Shown here: positions 11,001 through 20,061 of the stretch, piece after piece
Position numbering within the stretch: position 1 is the first letter of the stretch
Layout of the letters: each line of letters opens with the position of its first letter
DNA from: Cryphonectria parasitica EP155
Lineage: Eukaryota > Ascomycota > Sordariomycetes > Diaporthales > Cryphonectriaceae
Reading direction: 5' to 3'
DNA length: 64,000 nt
Assembly: GCF_011745365.1 (NCBI RefSeq)
Contig: NW_024468909.1
Location: 7,006,001-7,070,000 of the forward strand
The notes under the pieces: generated by a model
Database searches by the model: none
The model's input: only the letters and a program-made list of their open reading frames with translations
Told to the model about the DNA's origin: nothing
Made by a program: the position numbers and the translations under genes

Positions 11001-12128
11001 TCACTGCGCCCTCCTGCCGATCAACATCTTCACCTCGGGACACCAGTCCTCGATGCTCTCCATATGCGCCGCCTGCCACCTCTGCGGTTGGTGATAGCCC
11101 AGCGGGGTCTCGTAGTAGATGGTCTCGACCGAGAACGTCTTGGCCACGTTTTGGTCGGGCAGCTCTGCGCCGCGCTTCTCGAGCTCGGCAAAGAAAAACT
11201 GGTCCTCGAACTCGTGCCCGCTCGTGGCAAAATCTGTCTCCCGCACAATCTGTAGGAACATGCGCGGGTTGCGGATCGACAGCCCGCCGTTGTATCCGGA
11301 ACCGTACATGGGGGCGATAGGGGCGCCCAAGAAGTCGTACTGGAAGTAATCGTCGACGGCAGCCTCGGACTTGGCGCACAGGATGCTGTCGGACTGGAAG
11401 AGGAGGACGCGCTTGGCCAGCTCGACCTGCTGCCAGATCCACGGCGAGGTCAGAAAGACGGAGACGGAGTGGGAGTTGCTGAGCTCGGTGTCGGCGGGTA
11501 GGAAGCGGATCTCGATGTGGCCCGAGGTCTTGAGACGCTGGAAGGCCGGGGAGAGTGGCTCGATCCAGTTGTCCTGGAGGGTGAAGAGGATGATGCCCCA
11601 GCTGGGGCCAAGAATGGTCGTAAAGTGCAGCATCAGCGGGATGAGGTTCGGGATGATGGACGACTCGATGATGACGGCCCTGGGGCTGTACTTGGTCAGG
11701 TACGCCGGGCTTGGGACTGCTACACCGCCTGCATCATTGCTGCTGCTGCTGTGGCCCTCTGCTTGCTCGCGTCCATCGTCGCTGTTGTCGTCGCTGCTGC
11801 TGCTGCTGCTGCTGGAGCTGGAGCTGTCGGAAGAAGATGATGATGAGGATGAAGAGGAATCATGGTCCAAAAATGTGGTATCAATCTCGGCCGTCCCAGG
11901 CGAGATTGGTGATGATGGTGGTTCTGCCGCAACCGCGTCACTGATCGGTGGTGGTGTTATCTCTTTCGGAAGAGATGATATTGCCCGAGTGTCGGATCCT
12001 TCCCTCACGTAGAAGTAGCATGCTAACACAAAGATTGCAGCAAACAGCGCGAACATGTACTCCTTGTTTCGCAATCTGGCCCTCGTCGGCGGAGGCGCAT
12101 ACATACTGGGAGACGGCTCTCTCGCCAT
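11001..12128 (-). CDS. DUF5672 type II membrane protein, glycosyltransferase-like
   Basis: Single exon, 375 aa. A short basic cytosolic N terminus (about 25 residues) is followed by one membrane anchor (EYMFALFAAIFVLACYFYV, about 23-42). A stem follows, containing a Ser-only tract near residues 90-115 encoded by AGC/TCG repeats. The C-terminal luminal domain (about 145-370) carries the hallmarks of fungal DUF5672 proteins: AVIIESS near its start, the DNWIEPLSPAF segment, a LLFQSDSILC strand (the D is a candidate metal or substrate contact), YDFLGAPIAP, YNGGLSIRNP and the FEDQFF helix. This layout is that of a Golgi type II glycosyltransferase. The acceptor and donor are unknown. DUF5672 is established as a family, but its reaction is inferred. 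Confidence 0.85.
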   Translation of the reverse strand: MAREPSPSMYAPPPTRARLRNKEYMFALFAAIFVLACYFYVREGSDTRAISSLPKEITPPPISDAVAAEPPSSPISPGTAEIDTTFLDHDSSSSSSSSSSDSSSSSSSSSSSDDNSDDGREQAEGHSSSSNDAGGVAVPSPAYLTKYSPRAVIIESSIIPNLIPLMLHFTTILGPSWGIILFTLQDNWIEPLSPAFQRLKTSGHIEIRFLPADTELSNSHSVSVFLTSPWIWQQVELAKRVLLFQSDSILCAKSEAAVDDYFQYDFLGAPIAPMYGSGYNGGLSIRNPRMFLQIVRETDFATSGHEFEDQFFFAELEKRGAELPDQNVAKTFSVETIYYETPLGYHQPQRWQAAHMESIEDWCPEVKMLIGRRAQ

Positions 12129-13750
12129 CTTGGGCGGCGAGGATTATAAGCCTCCTCCACAGACAATCAAGATCGAACAACTTGGTTCTTCATACGTCGA
12201 ATCTCACCGTTCTTCTCTGGTCATCACATGACAAACAAATTAGAAGGCGACAGGTGAGAATATGGAAATAAATTGCAGGTTAGAAAAGTGCAGAGAGAGC
12301 GAGGGGGGAGAGAGAGTCAGTCATGGGCCCGTAGGACGTTCCTTCAAGAGCACAGCTCCGAGGGCCAGACGACGCCACTGTGGGTCTTCTATGTGTACGA
12401 CCCCTGAATCAGGCATGCCCTCCCTGAGCTGGCGTGCAGCCACCCCTTCCATGCTTCTTTATCTACGATAGTACAGCAGAGCGTGTGCCAAGGTGCGCGC
12501 GAAAGTAGTCCGGCGCGGTAGGTGAGACATTGTCTTACTGCTTGGTGGACGGGGAAACGACGTAAAGCAGGCAAAGACTGTCCTTCTCACGCAACGAAAA
12601 TACTGTCGGGCAATGTAACATCTACTACAGTATTCTCTTCTGCTTGGCGCCTTTTGGCAGATCTCCATTGCTTTCTTTTGGCTTGCGTGTTCCGCTACAC
12701 ACCCATGCAGGCTCCATGTCACGTCTTGCGTCGAGGACGCGAATGCTGAGGCTGAGACCCCCACCCACTTTATCATCCTCCCTTGCCCTCCCTCATTCGG
12801 CGTGCATAAAAGTCGATCCTAAGGAAACTAGTTTTCTTGTGTGCTACCTACAAATGCGAGTAATAATGCTTTCAGGTCCAACAAGTTGCTTTTTTTCTTT
12901 TCTTTCTCTTTTTCTTCTTTTTCCTTTTCTAGAGTCGGGGTTAGTTGCATCAATGGTCAGAGGCGATGCTGTCCTTGGGCAGGCTTGATCGGTGGGTGAA
13001 GGCATGACTATTTCTTGTGGTTCAACTCTCTTCTACCTCGTCTACCTTATTATGAAGTAGGGTCTTGACGTCCTCGATCGTTGCGCGCACATCATACTAC
13101 GCATATAGACGTTGCTACTCTCCCACTTTCTCCCTTTCCTCGCGCTGCAACCTTCTACGTCGTGGAATGGCTTTCACGTGGGCCGCGTTGTTCCCATTAC
13201 CGTCGTGCGCATGTCGACAATCGAGAAGGTATTTCCTGTTTCAACCACACGTTGGGATAGAAGAAGAAAAGAAACAGCAGTGCTCGTTTGACCTTCACCT
13301 TCTGCTGTGTTGGCTGGCTCATCTTCCAACAGCATAACTATAAATAAATACAAACAAAAAAAACAGCTCTTCCACATTCATGGACCAGCAGCACCCACTG
13401 TCGCCATAGGAGGGGATGGGGACCCACAATGTATCGGGGTACTATTCAGGGCCTTTACATAGTACATATGCCGGATCAGTCCCGCGAGCTGTGGGGTACT
13501 AATAGTTCTGCGGCCCCTCCCTCTTTTGCGCTGTCGTCCCGGCTAAGGTGATCCGGACCATGGCCGGAGAGGATCGAGGGTCGAGACCACATGAGCTGCA
13601 TCGTCTGCTGGTGGCCTACGAATGAACGGATGAGTGGGTGGGATCAACAACGAGAATTACGTGCGTGACTGTCAGTCTATCGGACAAAGACTGGCCATGT
13701 TATTGTATGTGTTCAACGTAGTCGCAAGGCTGAGTGTAAGTTCCCAGACA
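12129..13750. other. intergenic, 1.6 kb
   Basis: No gene is seen. It holds the upstream region of the DUF5672 gene and a pyrimidine-rich stretch at about 12887..12931. Confidence 0.45.
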
Positions 13751-13753
13751 AAC

Positions 13754-13765
13754 ACTATATAAAAG
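13754..13765 (+). promoter_or_regulatory. possible TATA box
   Basis: The sequence CACTATATAAAAGG lies about 45 nt before an ATG at 13809 that opens a 37-codon frame. That frame ends directly at a good splice donor (GTAAGT, 13919). It could be the promoter of the broken gene that follows. This is inferred from position only. Confidence 0.25.
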
Positions 13766-14229
13766 GATCTTGTCAGAACGGTGATGATACGCTGAACATC
13801 AGACGGGCATGTCACGTTTTATAATTCACTTGATGATATTCTTTCCTCTGAGCGTACATTCCTCCTTGTCTTTGCCCCCCATATTACTAATTCGACTTGT
13901 CATGCAGCAAAAGTTCAAGTAAGTACTCACAAGTATATCTAGCGTGGAATCACCCTCCCTTGCTGAAAATGTGTCTTGTAGCATCATAATATGCTAAAAG
14001 AAGGGGAGAAATGACACATATTGCATGTACATGTACCAAATGATGAATATGATATGTAGCAAAAGAAAGAGGAACAAAGCTCACCATTCTCGTTCCCCTT
14101 TGTGTTCTTTCCTCCCCTCCTACCTTTCCTCTGCCACATGCAGGCTGCTGCTCCTCCTTGCTGCTGTGAACAATGAGTGTCGTACATCTGCCGTGTGTGC
14201 GTGTGTGTGTGTGTGTGTCTCCCAACATG

Positions 14230-14736
14230 ACGCATGGCGCGCCAACTTGACGTTTGTGTATGAGAGCCGCGCCGTGGGCATGGATTTCAGAAGCGCGACC
14301 GTCGACGGCGGCGACGAGGGCCCCCTACAGGGAGGGTGAGGGGTCTAACATCACTGTCGACGAGTACGTCGCGTCGTGTCGGGAGGGCTTCGATCTTATT
14401 CCTGAGGCGTTCAAGGGCGGGCCTCTTCTGCAGAAGCGAGACATGTACGAGTCGATCCTGGATCGTGGCCAAGACAGTTCGCCGCTGGATAACGTCCTCG
14501 TGCTGCAGGATGAGTACATGGCCAGGCAGTTCCCAGTCGATCGTATTTGATGGACGCCCTTGTTCTCTATCGACGACGCGAGAGCAAGACTCCTTCGCGT
14601 CGTCGAGAGTTATGAGGATGGTGTCTGGACCGAGGGTGGTCTTGTCACACCTCTCACTGTTGAGGTTGCAAGGAGAGTGTTGAATGATTACGGTAGTACG
14701 TATAATGAATTACGAGATGAAATCACAGCGGGTTGA
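14230..14736 (+). pseudogene. broken ORF, unknown protein
   Basis: In one frame, from about 14335 to 14736, there is a protein-like run of about 130 codons interrupted by a single TGA at 14548..14550. Before the stop it contains NITVDEYVASCREGF and further acidic and hydrophobic helices; after it comes PLFSIDDARARLLRVVESY in the same frame. Just upstream (about 14230..14336) another frame continues similar-looking sequence (YESRAVGMDFRSATVDGG), so a frameshift or an intron is also needed. The family is not recognised. A decayed gene, or a gene with introns that I could not resolve, fits best. The upstream TATA-like site and ATG at 13809 may belong to it. Confidence 0.35.
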
Positions 14737-14913
14737 TTAATCTTGGGGCTTCTTCCTTTCTTCTTCTTTGGTAGGAGTTCATCGTTCAGCAGTTATGATG
14801 TCTACTGCTCTTTTTCATGACAAGATATCCAGAGTCCTTTGACAACAGGCAAAGCACAACATAATCTTTAATCATCATCGTCGTCGTCGTCGTCGTCGCC
14901 ATCATTCTCCATC

Positions 14914-15589
14914 TTACTCTCCAGATGGCTCACTATACGCATGCGAAAAGTCCACAGGGCTCCCAAAGTTAGGCGAGCCGTCCGAATGCGTGCCCAGCAG
15001 CTGCACCATCGTATACCTCGTATCATCACACGCCCCCGCCGCATTATCCGTGGCATGGTACACGATCCAGGTCTGCGAGGCGTCCGGGCTCTGGAACCAA
15101 CCATTGCTGGCCGTCCCGTAATTCCCATTGGCGCTTGAGAAGACACACCCGTCCCTCTTGGACCAGGCGGACGCCTCGGCCGGGTTCGTCGCGCCGTCCC
15201 AGGTCAGCAGGCCGATGCAGTAGTCCGGGCTCCAGCAGTAGGAGGCGGCGTACGAGATGTAGGTGACGCCGTTGAAGTAGAGGGCGGCGGGGGCCTCGTT
15301 GACTGGGTACTCGTTCTCCTCGAAAGCCTCGGTCGGGGTGGAGATGACGTAGATGGAGCCTGTGAGCGCCGTGTAGGTGGACGAGAGCTTCTGGATGCAG
15401 ATGGACTGGTACGTCTCGCCGTGCATGCACGAGAACATGAGCCAGTTGCCCCAGTCGGTGAAGCGGAGGACCGAGGCGTCGATGGACCATTCGGTTGTGA
15501 GCTGGCCAATGTAGGTGTAATCGTCCCATGGTGTGCTGCCACCTATTTTGGTAGCAAGGCACGTTATTAATATCTTATTTCAATCATAT

Positions 15590-15634
<45 letters not shown>

Positions 15635-16048
15635 GCAGCAGGATAACGAGTTCTGGATAGTATAATGATGGAATCATTACGTACCCTCCAAGACGTGCAG
15701 TCTCTGGCCGTCAAGATCACTTGCATCCCCAGCAGTAAAGTAGATATACCACTTGTCACCCAGGTAGTGCACCTCGGGGCTCCAGACGTTGCAGCACATG
15801 GAGGCTGTGGTGGTCGAGAAGACCGTCTTGGTCTCGGGGCTTGCCTTGAGGTCTGTGATGGTGGTAGACCGCGAGATCTCGACATTGGTCCAGGTGGTTG
15901 TCAAGAGGTAATAGTAACCATCGCCTGAATAAACGAGAAACGGGTCCGAACCGCCTGGGTCTCTGATGGGGTTGGTCCATGCCGTGACACTGCTGAACAA
16001 GGTGCCTCCGATGCTGAAGAAAGTTGCGAGTCCCGGTAGAAATTGCAT
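14914..16048 (-). CDS. secreted GH43 glycoside hydrolase (exo-arabinanase/arabinofuranosidase type)
   Basis: Two exons, 16048..15685 and 15542..14914, give 330 aa in phase. A signal peptide is clear (MQFLPGLATFFSIGGTLFSS, cut near residue 23). The single domain is a five-bladed propeller hydrolase of family 43. The three expected acidic residues are visible: Asp35 in GGSDPFLV (general base), Asp143 in WSIDASV (pKa modulator) and Glu204 in VNEAPAAL (general acid). The paired Cys residues fit secretion. Overall similarity in memory is to the exo-alpha-1,5-L-arabinofuranosidase-type branch, but the substrate is not certain. The 142-nt intron carries a (CT)19 microsatellite on the coding strand. 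The enzyme would act outside the cell on plant arabinan or arabinoxylan. Confidence 0.87.
15593..15630. repeat. (AG)19 microsatellite inside the GH43 intron
   Basis: Nineteen AG units on the plus strand read as CT on the coding strand. They lie about 50 nt before the acceptor at 15544..15543, so the repeat supplies most of the intron's pyrimidines. Confidence 0.95.
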
Positions 16049-16759
16049 CTTATACGTTGTTTTTTTCTTCCTTCCTCTTTTATGCCCTTGTCTTATTATG
16101 TTTCTAATATATTGCTTGAGCTATAACCAGGCAGCTCGAAAGAGAAACCCGGAACAGACCAGACGAGAGAAACGAGAAGAAGCCTCTATTAATAGTCCAC
16201 TATGGATCCTATCAGTAACTGGGTTGTTCTCTCATGATTATAATTTAATTACTTGTTTCGCGACACCTGCGGTGCTCAGCACATATTACATGAAGTAATT
16301 GCAGCATTCTCATTCGTGCGGTTACATAGGGAGAGATAACAGGATCGAACCATGTCGTTATTCAGAAGGCAATATTCAGATCAGAAGAGACCAACAAGCT
16401 CACCTGCAGTGCATGGATCGAGGAAAAGCCATCAAGTCTTGCTTGTCATTTGTGGAATTGAAGCTTCAAATCGGAATGGAGGGGAAAACGAGTGAGTGGA
16501 CCATCTCCTCTTGGCACGGCACTTGTCCCAATAAAGGACATGATTCTTCGGAGTTCACGGGGTGCCTCTCTGTTTCCCTCCCTCCCTCTCTCTCTCGCTT
16601 TCTTCTATTTGTATCCAAGCATATCTAGGGTGGTATGGTACCATTATCTTGGCGGACTGTTGAAGGAGGAGGAGAAGGAGGAACCTCGATGGTCTCGTTG
16701 TCCAGCTATTCCCACGCCCCGATTCTTCTTTACCAGAATGATGATGATTATTACTATTA
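16049..16759. other. intergenic, 0.7 kb
   Basis: This lies between two minus-strand genes. It holds the GH43 upstream region and the PI-PLC 3' flank. Nothing else is seen. Confidence 0.5.
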
Positions 16760-18544
16760 CTATTCCACATCCACCACGGTAAACTTGACAAGCAAAGAAC
16801 ACTTTGTCTCACGGCCCTTCAAATCCAACATGCGTATAAAACTCCACCCCGGCGCGGCATACAGGATGCGCACCGTGGAGATGGCAAACACAGGGTTCAC
16901 AGCAAACGCATCGTCGCTCTTGATCAGGATGCGCAGAAACACCAGCTCGCTGTCCTCGTACTCCCACTCGAGCGTCTCGTCCCACACGGGATCGGTGCGC
17001 GGCGGGTTTTCGCCGTGGTGCAGGAAGCCCAGCTTGTGCTGCCGGTAGGCGCGGGTCCTGCGCTTGCTGGCGGCTGCGTCGTTGCTGGCGTGCGCGTCGC
17101 TGGGGTGGTACAGCGTGGCCGTCACGTAGGGCTTGATGTCGTCTGCGGTGCGGCCGTCTGGCAGGGGCACAGCAGTGGCGCCGGCAACGTGCACGCGCAG
17201 ACGCTTCTGGCGGCCTGTCGTGGCGGAACCGTTGCCGCCGCGGCGCAGAGAGGCGGGCTTCAGCACGTAGCCGTCCGTGCCGGCGAACAGGGCCTCGTTG
17301 AGCTGCAGGCTCAGGCCGAACGTCTGCCAGTTGAGGGCACAGATCTGCGCGCCCAGACCCCAGAAGGGCACGGGCTTCATGTTGTTGGAGGAGATGCGCG
17401 TGCCCTTGGGATACACCCTCATGAGGTGGTGGGCGTTGTGGGCGCCGATCTTGGGGGTGTGTTCTGGCATGAGGGACAACAGGCCCGTCTCGGACATGTT
17501 GATGAGGTGGTGGCGCGGCCCGTTCTTGAGGGTGATGGCCTCGAACCAGGTGTTGTCGATGGGCTTGACGGACTGCGCGTAGACGCCCAGCTCGGCGAGC
17601 TCTGAGATGATGGCACCGGCGCCTGTGACCTTTCTCTTGTCATTGTAGGCTCGAAGGGCTTGTCTGTCCACGCCTTCTTCTTCTTTTGACGGGTCGTCGT
17701 CGTCGTCGTCATCGCTGGGGCTGGAGTCGGACATGTCCTTCTCGCCCTGCATGTGATACTCGACAATCAGCACAATCTTGGACCCGAGGTCTTCCAGTGT
17801 GACGTGCTCGCCCCCTTCCTGCTCCTGGTGGCCCTTGGCCCGCACGGCCTGGCTCAGCAGGCGCTCGCCCCAGACCTCTTTCATGATCTCCACCAGCCTC
17901 TGCTGGCCGTGGACGTCGCAGTGGTTCTCCAGAGACACTAGGACGGGCGCTGGACGGCTTCCTCCTCCCGCTCCCCTCTGCTGCTGCGCTTCTCGTTCTT
18001 CTTCATCGACCATATCTCGGATTGTCTCACACACGGAGCGGAACGGAATGTGCGAGACCAGCGTGTAGCCATGTGTGACTTTGGGCTCGTTCGCGTCGGT
18101 CTCCTCGTCCCAGGCGTCAATCTCGACGCATCGTGCCCCAGCCCGCAGCGTGTTTTCGTACGCCGCTGCCGACGAGGTCCCGTACAGCTGGTGCGCCATC
18201 AGATAAGTGTTGTGCGATGAGCTGATGAAGTACTCGGGCAGCGGGTACGACCTGTCGACGACCTCGTCCGGCACGTTGATGTGCGGTTTGTCTGCGAGCG
18301 CCTGCAGGACCTGGCTTGGATTTTCCTCGGTGTCATCTTCCAGGTCGTCGGGGCTGAGTTCGCCCTCGGCCAGGAGGAAGGACTTGAGCGCATGGCTGAC
18401 GCGGAGGGGATCGCGTGCGCGGATCGAATGACCTCCTCCTGCAATGGTCGTGTTGTCGACCTCCTCGCCGCCTTCGTCCTGGGCTGGACTGGCCTTCCTG
18501 AAGGGGTTCAGGCTGGAGAAGGCCGAGGAGAGTCCTTCTGACAT
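16760..18544 (-). CDS. phosphoinositide-specific phospholipase C
   Basis: Single exon, 594 aa from the ATG at 18544. An in-frame ATG at 18634 adds 30 residues of poor quality, so the downstream start was chosen. The X domain (about residues 97-250) has the catalytic pair His111 (in SSSHNTYL) and His158 (in VTHGYTL), with Asn112, Glu141 and Asp143 placed to bind calcium. An acidic Asp/Glu-rich linker (about 300-325) leads to the Y domain (about 335-450, with WFEAITLKNGPRHHLINMSE and NWQTFGLSLQLNEALF). A C2-type domain fills the C terminus (about 465-594). No PH domain or clear EF hands are seen. The enzyme cleaves PIP2 to IP3 and diacylglycerol. This short fungal form resembles the PLC-1/PLC1 group involved in calcium signalling and growth. 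Confidence 0.92.
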   Translation of the reverse strand: MSEGLSSAFSSLNPFRKASPAQDEGGEEVDNTTIAGGGHSIRARDPLRVSHALKSFLLAEGELSPDDLEDDTEENPSQVLQALADKPHINVPDEVVDRSYPLPEYFISSSHNTYLMAHQLYGTSSAAAYENTLRAGARCVEIDAWDEETDANEPKVTHGYTLVSHIPFRSVCETIRDMVDEEEREAQQQRGAGGGSRPAPVLVSLENHCDVHGQQRLVEIMKEVWGERLLSQAVRAKGHQEQEGGEHVTLEDLGSKIVLIVEYHMQGEKDMSDSSPSDDDDDDDPSKEEEGVDRQALRAYNDKRKVTGAGAIISELAELGVYAQSVKPIDNTWFEAITLKNGPRHHLINMSETGLLSLMPEHTPKIGAHNAHHLMRVYPKGTRISSNNMKPVPFWGLGAQICALNWQTFGLSLQLNEALFAGTDGYVLKPASLRRGGNGSATTGRQKRLRVHVAGATAVPLPDGRTADDIKPYVTATLYHPSDAHASNDAAASKRRTRAYRQHKLGFLHHGENPPRTDPVWDETLEWEYEDSELVFLRILIKSDDAFAVNPVFAISTVRILYAAPGWSFIRMLDLKGRETKCSLLVKFTVVDVE

Positions 18545-20061
18545 GTTTTGAATTGGACCTTGATTTGGGCGAATGAATGAGTAAGGAAGTGAGTGATTGA
18601 ATTCTAAAGGCCACTCACACGCGCAACCACTCACTCACAAAGAGAGAAGGGGCACAGCAATTATGAAAGGGGGCAGATGAGAGTGTAAAGTGTCATCTGC
18701 CCAGGAAAAGGATTTGCGGTCTTTTCATGACTATTTATATAAGACTATGTAATTTCTTAGTAAGTAGAAATCATTGAAGAAATGCCGACATGATCTGGCC
18801 TAAATGTGCCGTTCTAAGCGGTGGGGGGTTGACAACGCTGTCTTGTTCCTCTTCACCACCCACCACGTCCTTGAGCTATCACGGTTGAGTGAGAGCTATG
18901 CCTGGACCCCTGTTTTCTTCCCTGGCCTACCCGCCAATAGAAGTTTCCTTAGCTCTGGAGGTTGGGTGGGGTCTCTTCTGCCAAGGTGGGTGTCATGGTT
19001 CTGAGAGCCTTCTGCCCTCACCGCCAAGTTCTTTTCTATTCAGCTCACCAACAAAAGAAAAACTGGGCACTCCACTTGTGGTCCGGTCCGTGGAACTTTC
19101 TCTCTCTCTCTCTCTCTATTACTTAAGCTACTAGCTTTCTATGTTCTAGAATGAGTCTACAAGTTTGTGTTATCTAAAGGTCGTGTCCGCATCACTCGAA
19201 TTGAGCGCACCGAGCAATTGTCAGCTGCCTGCCAATGGGAAGAAACGCGTGTATACTATAGTGTATAAGTACTTAGGTTGACCGGCTCTGATAGGGCTTG
19301 AGACGGCCTTGCTACTAAAGGCCATATTGCCTGCACCAAATTGGCCTCCTGTATGGTCTCTCTTTCTCTCTTCCTTTCCCATTTTCCGAAGGTGTGTTGA
19401 AAATTGCTCGCAAGCCCATTCACAAGTGATGGCTCGAAGCATCAATTATGCCTATATTGGTAGCAACAACATCGATGATAGAGGGACAATGGGCAATTCG
19501 GCTTGTGGCGATCCGAAGTCCTTGGGGAATGGCACATGCACGTCACGAGTGAGTGACCGTAAAGGAAGATGCTAGTCAGGCGTAAAAATGACGATCAACA
19601 GGGACCAAACCGGGTTCATCCTCCTCGAGACCCTCCCCCAGCCGAGCTAAAACCAATATCTAGAAAGATATAGGTTTAGCAAACACTAAATTCACATATG
19701 CAATCATGCTACCTTTCTCAATTGCCGGTGTAACAGGCCCCGAGCTCCACAGCAAACAAAGTTGATACTCTGCAGTGTGACCTGACTGGGACGGACCGGT
19801 CCATGATGGTTCATCCCCCCCCCCCCCGCCTTAGAAACTTCAGCCTTTTTTTGTGCTCGGGTTAATGAAGATGGTTGACTGGGGAATGCGGAGATGGGGC
19901 CCCATCACGCGTTGTGTCTTGCATGCTCACTAGTTCATGTGCTGAATTCTATATTCAAGTATAAGTACATGGGCCGACCCCAGAAGATTTGTAGGCATGC
20001 AAGCATCTCGTGAGGGAAAAGAGGATCACCACAGGCTGACCTGCCAAGTTTCTTTCCTGCC
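18545..20061. other. intergenic, 1.5 kb
   Basis: It lies between the divergent PI-PLC and GH92 genes and should contain both promoters. It has a C13 run near 19817..19829 and a short CT repeat near 19097..19118. No gene is seen. Confidence 0.5.
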
